This document shows positions 7,531 to 15,542 of a stretch of 47,893 nt of DNA, one piece after another. The DNA comes from Oligoflexales bacterium. Its GTDB lineage: Bacteria > Bdellovibrionota_B > Oligoflexia > Oligoflexales > JALZUQ01. Where the stretch lies: positions 1 through 47,893 of the forward strand of contig JALZUQ010000045.1 of NCBI GenBank assembly GCA_023301465.1, written 5' to 3'. Positions within the stretch are counted from its first letter, which is position 1. Each line of letters begins with the position of its first letter. The position numbers and the translations under genes are program-made. The notes beneath the pieces are model-generated. The model saw only the letters and a list, made by a program, of their open reading frames with translations. It was not told where the DNA came from and did no database searches.

Positions 7531-8109
7531 ATGACTCCTTACTCTCAAGCCACAATTCCCCTCCCTCAAGGAGATTTCGAAATTTATGTATTCCGAGACG
7601 ATTCTGGTAAAGAGCATGTTGCAATCAAAAAAAATGACCTTAATCAAGATCCTTTAGTTCGAATTCATTCAGAGTGTTTTACTGGAGATGTGCTCCACTC
7701 CTTAAAGTGTGACTGCGGCTCACAACTTGCTGATGCACTGGATCAAATTGTTAGTGCAGGTAGTGGGCTCATCGTTTATCTAAGACAAGAAGGCAGAGGA
7801 ATTGGCTTAGGCGAAAAAATCAAAGCCTACCAACTACAAGAACAAGGTAGAGATACGGTGGATGCCAACCTTGATTTAGGGTTCAAGGCTGATGAAAGAG
7901 ATTATGGAATCGTTAAGGGCATTTTTGATTTTTTTAGTATCGAATCAATAAAACTTATTACAAATAACCCAGCAAAGATCTCATCAATAGAGGCTTTGGG
8001 TTTTAAGGTGTCCAAGAGAGTCACTAGTCATGGTGAAGTGAACGAAAAAAACAAATCATATCTACAAACAAAAAAAACAAGAATGAATCACAAGTTAGAT
8101 GACCTGTAA
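7531..8109 (+). CDS. ribA: GTP cyclohydrolase II (RibA)
   Basis: Opens GTP to 2,5-diamino-6-ribosylamino-4(3H)-pyrimidinone 5'-phosphate with release of formate and pyrophosphate, the first step of riboflavin synthesis. At 192 residues it is the stand-alone form (E. coli RibA is 196), with no RibB domain. The zinc ligands Cys49, Cys60 and Cys62 sit in HSECFTGD and LKCDCGSQ, the phosphate and GTP-binding RQEGRGIGL is at 85-93, and TNNPAK follows near residue 150. No other riboflavin gene is in the window. Its 3' coding end contains a hairpin that looks like a terminator for the opposing lipoprotein gene. Confidence 0.96.
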   Translation: MTPYSQATIPLPQGDFEIYVFRDDSGKEHVAIKKNDLNQDPLVRIHSECFTGDVLHSLKCDCGSQLADALDQIVSAGSGLIVYLRQEGRGIGLGEKIKAYQLQEQGRDTVDANLDLGFKADERDYGIVKGIFDFFSIESIKLITNNPAKISSIEALGFKVSKRVTSHGEVNEKNKSYLQTKKTRMNHKLDDL

Positions 8110-8119
8110 TTCATTCTTG
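8071..8119 (-). terminator. Minus-strand terminator within ribA 3' end
   Basis: CAAGAATGAAT (8078-8088) and ATTCATTCTTG (8109-8119) form a perfect 11-bp stem with a 20-nt loop. Read on the minus strand it is followed by a long T-rich run (complement of the A tract at 8071-8077). It would end the lipoprotein transcript 20-60 nt past its stop. The stem is AT-rich. Confidence 0.6.
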
Positions 8120-8137
8120 ATCTAAATAACACATACT

Positions 8138-9229
8138 CTATTTGCAGGATTTTTCTTCTTTAAACGCAATTACAAAAGATGAAATTCCACCTGAATCACC
8201 TTTGAGTGTGAAGCTACTGCCATCTGAAGAGACAAACTTAGCGTCTTTGACATTGTCAGTTCTGATAATATCAACAGAAATTCGAAAGTCTTCTCCCGCA
8301 AATGGTCCAATGATTCCACCGTCGGTGTTTTTATGAAAATTGAAATTCCCTTCATAGTAATTGCCAGAAGTATCATTTGATTTCTCTTTTAGTTCTCCGC
8401 CTTCATCGGAAAATACAACTCCATCATTGTTGCTATTGCCTGAGGTGTTGATTTCAATATTTACTTTATTGCCACCATTTCCTGCACCATCGGCACCACT
8501 TATAAAATTTAGGTTTAGTCCACTTGAGTCTCTATAAAAGAAAACTTTGTTTACAAAACCTTCGGTTCCAGGGCCAATCTTAGGGTGTGCAGAAGCACTA
8601 AAGTAATTATAATTTATTTTAGCGGATTCACTTCCTTGGAAAGTCAATATCTCTCCCAAGAAGTTTTCGTCTGTTAATTCACCAGTCGATAATTCATCAA
8701 GCCAAATACCAAGCACTGTTCCAGATATACATTCAGAAATAGTGATATCTTTTTCTATATTTTTACCATTGAGCTCTGCAGTTATTTTTATAGACCCACC
8801 GGATGAATCTTTTAGAACAAATTTTCCTGTATTAGAATCAAAATCTGCTGAGGTTTGTCCGTTAAACTTTAAGTTTACTTCTTTGGGATCTATTTCAATT
8901 AGCTCCCCATCAATTTCTCCGTAAATTTCTATATCAATATTTTTGCCAACTTCAACATTTTGGCTTCCAGTTACTATTTTTAACTCAGTAATTAAACTTA
9001 GGTCTGCCTCTTGAAACGTTTTGATGGGAGCAGGATTAGTTTTGGTAGTTATTTCTTCAGTTGGAGTTGCTAATATTTCTTCACCAATGGAGTCTTCTTG
9101 TTTATTGTTTGAATCACTCAAGTCACTCGTGTTGGGCTTGTTGTTATTAATGCCTTGGCTTCCGACAAAGTCTTTGTCATTACAACTGGTGCTTAATACA
9201 ATAAGTAGAGTCAGACTGATAAACTTCAT
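8138..9229 (-). CDS. Lipoprotein with Ig-like domain, function unknown
   Basis: A 363-residue predicted lipoprotein. The signal peptide ends in LSTSC (a relaxed lipobox), followed by an acidic Asn/Ser/Thr-rich linker. Residues about 75-165 look like a bacterial Ig-like (Big_2 type) beta-sandwich, with alternating strands and a SGGSIKITAELNG segment. The C-terminal 200 residues, opening and closing with a Cys, are Gly/Asn/Asp-rich and probably another beta-sandwich, perhaps ligand-binding. The ATG at 9229 was chosen over an upstream start because AGAGGA lies 9-10 nt before it and the signal peptide begins there. It is likely anchored in the outer membrane. It is convergent with ribA. Confidence 0.82.
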   Translation of the reverse strand: MKFISLTLLIVLSTSCNDKDFVGSQGINNNKPNTSDLSDSNNKQEDSIGEEILATPTEEITTKTNPAPIKTFQEADLSLITELKIVTGSQNVEVGKNIDIEIYGEIDGELIEIDPKEVNLKFNGQTSADFDSNTGKFVLKDSSGGSIKITAELNGKNIEKDITISECISGTVLGIWLDELSTGELTDENFLGEILTFQGSESAKINYNYFSASAHPKIGPGTEGFVNKVFFYRDSSGLNLNFISGADGAGNGGNKVNIEINTSGNSNNDGVVFSDEGGELKEKSNDTSGNYYEGNFNFHKNTDGGIIGPFAGEDFRISVDIIRTDNVKDAKFVSSDGSSFTLKGDSGGISSFVIAFKEEKSCK

Positions 9230-9401
9230 AAACGGGTATCCTCTAGATAATATTGGGGCTTGGATTAACAATCGGATCCGTAGCTGTGAGAGCTTAATTA
9301 TCTAGTATAATTTAGTAATATCAGCTAGTTGTAGCTTTAGTTTTTCATGGGGAAAAAGATAGAAAGTCAGTTTTAAAAGCTGAGGCTCCATTTTTATGAT
9401 G

Positions 9402-10130
9402 TCAGCTCTGCACAACGGTCCCTTGAGTTTCGGTGTGAAAGCTAGAGCGAATATGAAGAGGGACTTGATGTGTTTTTGCTAGCTTCGCAGCACCTGAGTA
9501 CATGACTTTTGCTCCGTTTTCACTTTTACGTACTAGTTCATCCCAGCTTAACTTAGGGTGTAGTGTTGCGTCAGGGTTTTTGTTTGGGTCTTCAGAATAA
9601 ACCCCGAGGACATCTGTGAAGATTTCACAGCACTCAGCGTTAAAGTGTGCAGCAAGTGCAACAGCACTTAAATCAGAACCACCACGCCCAAGAGTTGTAA
9701 TCTCTTTTGATGTCTCGCTTACGCCTTGAAAGCCTGCAATGATAGGTACAATATTTTCTAAGAGAGTCTCATCAATGCGAATAGGTTTTATTTCTTTGAT
9801 GGAGGCGGCACCGTGAATCTGAGTTGTTATAATTCCGCTTTGAGACCCTGTAAATGATTTAGCGATGACACCTCTTTTTTGAAGTGCAATGGATAGTAAT
9901 GCCATGCTGATTCGTTCCCCAACGCTAACAAGCATGTCCATCTCCCTTGTAGGAGGAGAATCGTGAAGCTGATATGCAAGCTCCGTTAAAGAATCAGTGT
10001 GGTTGCCCATTGCACTTACAACAACTAAAAACTTTTGATTTTTTTTGTGACAGCTAAGTAGGTAATCTGCAACATGATTGATGCGGTTAATGTCAGCTAA
10101 CGATGACCCGCCAAATTTTTTAATAAACAT
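9402..10130 (-). CDS. Aspartokinase catalytic domain, no ACT domains
   Basis: Phosphorylates aspartate at the head of lysine, threonine and methionine synthesis. The amino acid kinase fold is complete: KFGGSS at residues 5-10, VVVSAMG, the GER motif near 71, TLGRGGSD at 146-153 and FTDVLGVYSEDP at 171-182, ending with a TQGTVV segment where the catalytic domain normally passes into the regulatory ACT domains. The protein stops there at 242 residues, against 400 or more for usual aspartokinases, and only 170 bp of non-coding sequence follow. It therefore lacks the usual allosteric site for lysine or threonine. It follows the secreted-protein gene by 11 nt, so the two may be co-transcribed. It could instead act on another amino acid or be paired with a second isoenzyme elsewhere. 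Confidence 0.88.
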   Translation of the reverse strand: MFIKKFGGSSLADINRINHVADYLLSCHKKNQKFLVVVSAMGNHTDSLTELAYQLHDSPPTREMDMLVSVGERISMALLSIALQKRGVIAKSFTGSQSGIITTQIHGAASIKEIKPIRIDETLLENIVPIIAGFQGVSETSKEITTLGRGGSDLSAVALAAHFNAECCEIFTDVLGVYSEDPNKNPDATLHPKLSWDELVRKSENGAKVMYSGAAKLAKTHQVPLHIRSSFHTETQGTVVQS

Positions 10131-10141
10131 ATTTTTTAATT

Positions 10142-10777
10142 TTACTCATTAATAAGTAGTTCAAAGCTAGATCTTGCATATTTATTGAGAAGGTTTCTGA
10201 GGTTGTCAAAGGCAGCCTTATTAGAGGTTGGGGATACTATAAATTTTGCCCAGCAGCCTTTTGTGTTTTCCACTAGTTCCAGCCCTGGTTTAAAGGTGTT
10301 ATTGCTGTGGTTGAAGTTGCGAACACTATAAAGAGCCTTAATCCCTTTGTCTAACGGTGGAATTACTCCACACAGATTTTTGTTTTTCTGAGTATGAATC
10401 GGTGTATTTGCAATGGTTTTAACCTGTTGCATTGCTAAATACATTTGCCGTTTGTTGAGCTTTAAGGTGGTTTTCCCAAGAGCTTTACCGGGTTTTGAGT
10501 AATTAAAGCGGTCGCCGTGCTTAAACATGGAGAGCTCTAGGTGGCCATTGTTGAACAACTTTAGTTGCAGAATATAGATAGGGCCATTCTCCCCTAAAGA
10601 TTTCAGGCTATCGAACGCTAAGGTAATAGGTAGCTTTGGTTGAACTTTCTTAATCAAAGGCTTTTTAAAAGGTCGTCTGTGTTTTCTAAAACCCCCAAAC
10701 CCCAAACCAAAGGCTTCTGTTGCAAGAAGTATTGTGCTCAGAAAGGCTGTGATCAAAGTAATCTTTGTTTTATTCAT
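10142..10777 (-). CDS. Secreted protein of unknown function
   Basis: A 211-residue protein with a clear Sec signal peptide (basic start, hydrophobic core, cleavage after about TEAFG), then a Gly/Arg/Lys-rich basic stretch and a globular domain of about 160 residues with two cysteines. I recognise no family. The ATG at 10777 has AAAGGAG 8 nt upstream. It lies just upstream of the short aspartokinase gene on the same strand, and is divergent from the barrel-like gene at 10874. Confidence 0.75.
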   Translation of the reverse strand: MNKTKITLITAFLSTILLATEAFGLGFGGFRKHRRPFKKPLIKKVQPKLPITLAFDSLKSLGENGPIYILQLKLFNNGHLELSMFKHGDRFNYSKPGKALGKTTLKLNKRQMYLAMQQVKTIANTPIHTQKNKNLCGVIPPLDKGIKALYSVRNFNHSNNTFKPGLELVENTKGCWAKFIVSPTSNKAAFDNLRNLLNKYARSSFELLINE

Positions 10778-10873
10778 CGTATTTACTCCTTTTGTGCAAT
10801 CCAGTGCCTGAAAACTAAGAGTATCATATCAAGAGAACTCCTGAGGCTAAGGCTTTCTAGTATTTTAATCAGT

Positions 10874-11701
10874 TTGACAATCATGGCTCAATCACTTTTA
10901 AGCCCTTGTCATGCCATAGTTGCGGAGGTTACATCAACTTTAGGTGATGGTAGTCATGGAGGTCTTGTAAGTGAGGGTTTCTACGCGAGTCTTTTTTATA
11001 ATGACTGGATTGGCAAGACAGATAAATATTTAACGCATGCCTCAAAACTAGGCTATTTAAGACCAGTTTCTACTGATAGTTCTGTCAATTTACAGCTAGC
11101 ATGGAGGGTTCTCAATCCGGGTTTTCGGCCAAAGTTTTCTTCTCCAAACGCATTAAACCCTCCAGGAGTTTTTGCAGATTGGATTGATTTACAAATTGCA
11201 TTTCATCAAAAAGTATCTGAAAGCATTAGCATGCAGTTTGAATTGGGTCTTGGTCATCTTAAAAACCACTTTGCAAAAGAAGTCCACCGCCAATTTCATA
11301 AAATAATCGATACAACTTACGATCACCTGACTTACAAAGATAGTCTTGAAGGATGGACGGGTAGTGGAGCTTTTAATCTAAAATTTCAAACTTCCTTGCT
11401 ACATTATTTAAATATTGAGTTTAGTCTTGGCTCAAAAGTAGATTACTTTTTTTGGCAAGCCTTTTCTCAATTAAGTCTTGAGTGGGACGGGAAATTTAAT
11501 ATTCCGGTCTCATTCCAAGTGAGACACTTTCATCGTTTGCATGAGTTTATATTTGAAAACGCAATGAGAGATAGCGTTGAGTATTCCCTTAAGATAAAAG
11601 TATTAGGCTTTTGGGTGCCAAGTATAAACTATGTAAGTAGGCAATTTAAAGACGATCCAATTGGTCAGTACTATTTCGACTTTGCTAGCTTTGTTTGGTA
11701 G
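10874..11701 (+). CDS. Candidate outer-membrane beta-barrel protein, start uncertain
   Basis: About 270 residues rich in alternating hydrophobic and aromatic residues, ending in FASFVW, the terminal aromatic typical of BAM-inserted barrels. The stretch before it (SSILISLTIMAQSLLSPCHA) reads as a signal peptide, but no good start codon precedes it. The frame stays open back to 10640, inside the divergent gene. TTG 10874 and ATG 10883 cut into the signal peptide, so the true start may be a rarer codon slightly upstream or a sequence error may be present. I do not recognise the family. The bidirectional terminator at 11749 follows. Confidence 0.65.
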   Translation: MTIMAQSLLSPCHAIVAEVTSTLGDGSHGGLVSEGFYASLFYNDWIGKTDKYLTHASKLGYLRPVSTDSSVNLQLAWRVLNPGFRPKFSSPNALNPPGVFADWIDLQIAFHQKVSESISMQFELGLGHLKNHFAKEVHRQFHKIIDTTYDHLTYKDSLEGWTGSGAFNLKFQTSLLHYLNIEFSLGSKVDYFFWQAFSQLSLEWDGKFNIPVSFQVRHFHRLHEFIFENAMRDSVEYSLKIKVLGFWVPSINYVSRQFKDDPIGQYYFDFASFVW

Positions 11702-11748
11702 TTAAAGATTTATGAGCGTCTAGAAACTTTGTTTCATTTGGGTATAAA

Positions 11749-11783
11749 AAAAGCTGAGAAGTAAATCTCAGCTTTTCTTATGA
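11749..11783. terminator. Bidirectional rho-independent terminator
   Basis: AAAAGCTGAGA (11749-11759) and TCTCAGCTTTT (11766-11776) form an 11-bp stem with a 6-nt loop. Minus-strand reading gives a run of seven T (complement of 11746-11752), ending the RRM gene; plus-strand reading gives TTTTCTT, ending the barrel gene. Confidence 0.9.
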
Positions 11784-11796
11784 TATTTTAACTATC

Positions 11797-12093
11797 TTAC
11801 CAACGACGTTGTCCGCCGCCGCCACCGCCGCCGCCGCCATTGCGTGGCTTCTCTTGTGCTTCGTTTACTTTGATGCTTCTTCCGTCTAATTCAGAACCAT
11901 CCATTTCAGACATCGCCTTCATTGCAGATTCATCATCTCCAAAAGTTACAAATCCGAATCCTCGTGATCGACCAGTGTCTCTGTCGGTGATAACACGAAC
12001 ATCTTCAACTGCACCGAATTTTTCGAATGCGTCTCTTAAGCCGTCGTTATTTGTATTCCAACTTAACCCACCAACAAACAATTTTTTTCCCAT
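11797..12093 (-). CDS. Small glycine-rich RRM RNA-binding protein
   Basis: A 98-residue protein with a single RNA-recognition motif and a Gly-rich tail. RNP2 is LFVGGL (5-10), RNP1 is RGFGFVTF (44-51), and the tail is a run of nine glycines ending QRRW. Such bacterial RRM proteins are known from cyanobacteria and several proteobacterial lineages, often linked to cold response or RNA metabolism. It binds single-stranded RNA in the cytoplasm; targets are unknown. AAGGA lies about 5 nt before the ATG. An 8-bp palindrome lies in the 5' leader directly before that ribosome site, which may be autoregulatory. Confidence 0.95.
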   Translation of the reverse strand: MGKKLFVGGLSWNTNNDGLRDAFEKFGAVEDVRVITDRDTGRSRGFGFVTFGDDESAMKAMSEMDGSELDGRSIKVNEAQEKPRNGGGGGGGGGQRRW

Positions 12094-12104
12094 ACTGTCC
12101 TTGT

Positions 12105-12125
12105 GATTTAAGGGTCTCTTAAATC
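12105..12125 (-). promoter_or_regulatory. Perfect palindrome in leader of RRM gene
   Basis: GATTTAAG (12105-12112) and CTTAAATC (12118-12125) form a perfect 8-bp stem with a 5-nt loop, ending 11 nt before the ATG and touching the AAGGA ribosome site. As RNA it could be a weak, temperature-sensitive hairpin or a binding site for the encoded protein. Confidence 0.5.
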
Positions 12126-12261
12126 AACTCTCCTATAATAAATGATTCTAAACCTGTGATAGACAGCCTATCTCAGGCCTATAAGGTAACACCTTGAACA
12201 ATGTATAGCTAATGAATAATGTTTAGAGGTTTAGAAGTGGTTTAAAATAAATCTAGGCCTG

Positions 12262-12290
12262 TTTGCAATTCGCTCATCATCTATTATACT
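12262..12290 (+). promoter_or_regulatory. Likely sigma70-type promoter of ATPase-MscS operon
   Basis: TTTGCA (12262-12267), a 17-nt spacer and TATACT (12285-12290) lie about 40 nt upstream of the TTG start at 12332. Confidence 0.45.
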
Positions 12291-12331
12291 AATTATATTA
12301 AGCACTTAATTTTGATAGGACGTCTATTCCT

Positions 12332-14743
12332 TTGGCAGTTTATTCACATATATCGCTGTATATCACTCTTGTTTTTTCTGGTTTGATACTTTCATCTTCA
12401 GGGGCATATTGCCAACAGCTGCAACTGAATGCCCCAAGTCAAGAAAAAGCAATGATAAAACCGGGCCTTGCACTGCTGAACCATCAAATGGAAGCAAAAG
12501 AAGCGGTCTCAAATGCAGATACAAAAAAGCTTTTGAAGACCTATATGCATGTCAATGAGATTTGGCAAAAATCCGTGGATGAAGGTCGGTCTTTAGATGT
12601 TTTCAGAAAATATACAGCTAGAGAATTTGCAAGCCTCTATCAGCGTATTAGTCTGAGCTCAGAAATACGTTCTTCGTTAATCCAATATTTTAGACAATCA
12701 AATACTTCGGTGTTTGTGAATACTCCAAATTACTTTAGTGATTTATTGAGAGAAGTTGTTTCGATTCCCATGAAGTTCACAGGGGCTTCTGTTTATAAAT
12801 ACCTTCAATACCAAAGAAATATAGATGCCGGATTTAGTGGAATTTATAAAGCTATTAAAGAAATGGGTTTGTTGATTCTCGTTATTTTTCTTATTCCTTT
12901 TTTTGCTAGGTGGTCAAATAGAACCGTTCATGCTTATTTGGATTCACTTAGAGAAGATTTTATTAAGAATGCAAGATCTGGCAGCAAGTCAAGTTATACA
13001 TACGCTCTTTGGATTAGGCGGTTAACTCCATATACTGGCTACGGTGTTTTTTATATTGCATTGGTTTTATCGAAAGGTTTCTTAGAAAGTACATCTCTTC
13101 AAAGCCTTGTCGTGGTCATTCCTATTTTAAAGTACTTTGTCATTTATCAAGTTTTTAGACAGTTAATGCGTGATCTATTTGATGTTTTAAGGCGGTATAG
13201 TACTGACAAAAAAGACGGTGATCGTTCCCATTTGATAGTTTCAACAGCAAGATTTATAGGGCTTTTTTTCTTTACTGCATACACCATATTATATTTAGCA
13301 GAAGCTTCTGTAGGTATAGGGATTTTGCATTATCTTGTTTCTAGAACGATGACGATTTTAGCGGTAATTTGTTTGTTTTGGGTAGTTTATCGTTGGCGAG
13401 ATTATATGGTTCCAGCAGCAAAATCTATCCTTCCTTCAAAAATTTCTGATCACCTTGTTCCAAGAACTAGTGGACTATTAGCCCCTCTTTATTGTCTTGT
13501 TTTGTTTTTTTGTCTTATCACATTTATAGTGAGAGATCTGATTTGGGATTTTCTCTCTAACTGGGAACCAAGTAAAATTTTTATCGCAAAATTTTACCGA
13601 AAAAAAATAGAATCTTTTAATGAGAAATCAACTCAAAAAAATTCGTACTCTATGCCACTGCCTGATGATTATTTAGCAATGTTTAATGTGCATTACTCCG
13701 AACAAATGGAAGATTTTGTCGATGTTAATAAAGATGCATTTGAAAAAACTCAGTCTGAAATTTCTGAATGGATTAAAGATAGTGAGTCAGATCAAAGTGT
13801 TGCAATCTATGGTGAAAAGGGTATGGGTAAAAGCACTCTCATGCGTCGTCTAGCTGTAGAATTTGAAAAGCAAGGCGTGAATATTCGGTCTTTAAAAGTA
13901 GAGTCAAAAGTATGCAAAAAAGAGGGTCTTAGAGATTTTTTAGCAAAAAGCCTTGGTATAGAGAATGACTCAAGTTGTCTTAAGTTGATGCTCGAGTATG
14001 ACCAGTCTTTAGAGAAACAAGAAATCATTTTTATTGATGACGCACATAACTTGTTTTTAGGTGAAGTAAGTGGTTTAGAAGCACTTAAAACTTTTATTGA
14101 TGTAGTAAATCTCAAAACTGAAAAAATATTTTGGTGTTTAATGTTCAACGAATACCCTTGGGCGTATTTGAAAGGTCTCCTCGGATCTTCTCAATATTTG
14201 AGGACAGAAGTTCATATCAAACCATGGACAGATACAGCTATTAAAGAACTTGTGAAATCACGTCACGAAAAATCAGGTTACAGACTTTCTTATGATCAAA
14301 TTATCATGGCGACAAGAACCAAGAATTCATATCAAGAGAGCCTTGCTTTTACAGAAGAACAATTCTTTAGAATTTTATGGGAACAGTCTAATGGTAATCC
14401 CCGTGTAGCCCTATATCTTTGGACACAATGCTTAAGGTTTAATGGCGGGAGAAGATTAAAAGTTGGTTTGCCAGAAAAACCTAGTTTTCAACGATTAGTA
14501 GGTATGCAAGATGATTTTTGGTTTGTTCTTGCTTCATTAGTGAAGCATGAAAACCTGACAAGAAAAGAAGTCGTAAGTACGACAAATATTCCGTGGCCAA
14601 GGGTTGCTCAAGCAATTAAAATTGGTTTAGAGCGTAAATTACTATTCAAGAGCAAGAACAACCGATACCGTTTACATTTTTTATCGCAGTCTGAATTAGT
14701 AAAACAATTAAAAATAAAGAATTTTATTTATGGAACAGAATGA
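12332..14743 (+). CDS. Membrane-embedded AAA+/ORC-like ATPase, novel architecture
   Basis: An 803-residue protein in four parts. Residues 1-27 form a signal peptide or first helix. About 150 extracytoplasmic, mostly helical residues follow, then about six membrane helices (near 176-192, 234-248, 258-275, 305-323, 338-354, 382-400). From about 440 the chain is cytoplasmic, with a P-loop ATPase: Walker A GEKGMGKS (494-501), Walker B IIFIDD (565-570) and a sensor-2-like SNGNPRVALYLW (686-697), as in ORC/AAA_22 or STAND-type ATPases. A winged-helix-like segment follows at about 728-795. The TTG start has AGGA 11 nt upstream. The last 14 nt overlap the MscS gene, so the two proteins are probably made together, and ATP-driven control of that channel is an inference. 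I know no described family with this arrangement. Confidence 0.85.
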   Translation: MAVYSHISLYITLVFSGLILSSSGAYCQQLQLNAPSQEKAMIKPGLALLNHQMEAKEAVSNADTKKLLKTYMHVNEIWQKSVDEGRSLDVFRKYTAREFASLYQRISLSSEIRSSLIQYFRQSNTSVFVNTPNYFSDLLREVVSIPMKFTGASVYKYLQYQRNIDAGFSGIYKAIKEMGLLILVIFLIPFFARWSNRTVHAYLDSLREDFIKNARSGSKSSYTYALWIRRLTPYTGYGVFYIALVLSKGFLESTSLQSLVVVIPILKYFVIYQVFRQLMRDLFDVLRRYSTDKKDGDRSHLIVSTARFIGLFFFTAYTILYLAEASVGIGILHYLVSRTMTILAVICLFWVVYRWRDYMVPAAKSILPSKISDHLVPRTSGLLAPLYCLVLFFCLITFIVRDLIWDFLSNWEPSKIFIAKFYRKKIESFNEKSTQKNSYSMPLPDDYLAMFNVHYSEQMEDFVDVNKDAFEKTQSEISEWIKDSESDQSVAIYGEKGMGKSTLMRRLAVEFEKQGVNIRSLKVESKVCKKEGLRDFLAKSLGIENDSSCLKLMLEYDQSLEKQEIIFIDDAHNLFLGEVSGLEALKTFIDVVNLKTEKIFWCLMFNEYPWAYLKGLLGSSQYLRTEVHIKPWTDTAIKELVKSRHEKSGYRLSYDQIIMATRTKNSYQESLAFTEEQFFRILWEQSNGNPRVALYLWTQCLRFNGGRRLKVGLPEKPSFQRLVGMQDDFWFVLASLVKHENLTRKEVVSTTNIPWPRVAQAIKIGLERKLLFKSKNNRYRLHFLSQSELVKQLKIKNFIYGTE

Positions 14744-15542
14744 AATAAATATTCAAGCTGCGATTTTTGAAATATTGCAGTTTGATAGATTGATGGCACT
14801 TTTTGTAGGTATAGGGGTAATTATATTACTTGCAAAATTCGTACGTCAATTAAGCTTAAAATTTCAAAATAATTGGCCATCTAGGCGGCTTATTGTGTTG
14901 CAGGTAGCGACAGTCTTGAATTTTATCTTGTATATTGGTGGTACTGTTTTCCTTATTTATGCTGTCTTGCAACCCCCAAAAGAAGTCATGCTTGCCGTTG
15001 GTGGTAGTGCTGCAGTTGCTATTGGGTTTTCATTAAAAGATATTGTAGCGTCTTTAGTTGCTGGTATTGTTTTGCTTTTTGATCGTCCATTTCAAGTGGG
15101 TGATAGGGTGACGTTTGGAGACACTTACGGTGAAATTGTTGGGATTGGGTTGCGTACTGTAAAACTAAACACTCTTGATGATAACTTGGTAACAATCCCA
15201 AATGCTAGATTTCTTACGGATGTTGTGGCTAGTGGCAATGCTGGGGCATTAGATATGATGGTGGTGATTGACTTTCATATTGCTCTTGATGCTGAAATTG
15301 AAAAAGCTATCTCTATTATTCATGAGGTTGTTGCTACAAGTCGATTTGCTTATTTAAAAAAGCCTTTTAAAGTACTGTCAAAAGAGGTTGTTACTGCTGA
15401 GCGTCTCGCTATTTTATTAAAGGCCAAAGTTTATGTGATTGATTGTCGTTTCGAAAAACAGTTTGAAACCGATATTGTCAATAGAGTTCTTAAGCTATTT
15501 AAAAAACACGAGATAAAACGCCCAACCTTAAATGGTGAGTGA
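14730..15542 (+). CDS. MscS-family mechanosensitive channel
   Basis: A 270-residue small-conductance channel subunit. Three hydrophobic helices (about 17-40, 56-80, 86-115) end in the pore-lining TM3 with Gly/Ala-rich GGSAAVAIGFSLKDIVAS. The MscS signature FDRPFQVGDRV, the beta domain GEIVGIGLRTVKLNTLDDNLVTIPN (in part) and a C-terminal alpha/beta domain follow. It would form a heptameric inner-membrane pore. The length is close to E. coli MscS (286) with no added sensor domain. It starts inside the ATPase gene (14-nt overlap) and ends 15 nt inside the convergent anmK, so it is the last gene of the pair. Confidence 0.93.
   Translation: MEQNEINIQAAIFEILQFDRLMALFVGIGVIILLAKFVRQLSLKFQNNWPSRRLIVLQVATVLNFILYIGGTVFLIYAVLQPPKEVMLAVGGSAAVAIGFSLKDIVASLVAGIVLLFDRPFQVGDRVTFGDTYGEIVGIGLRTVKLNTLDDNLVTIPNARFLTDVVASGNAGALDMMVVIDFHIALDAEIEKAISIIHEVVATSRFAYLKKPFKVLSKEVVTAERLAILLKAKVYVIDCRFEKQFETDIVNRVLKLFKKHEIKRPTLNGE

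Noticed and set aside
9340-9401. ACT-domain remnant after the short aspartokinase
   Set aside because: The downstream sequence is short, full of stops and shows no ACT pattern, so the short enzyme is taken as complete.
10640-10873. Long N-terminal extension of the barrel-like gene
   Set aside because: It is antisense to the start of the divergent secreted-protein gene and reads as Cys/Lys-rich junk ahead of a signal peptide.
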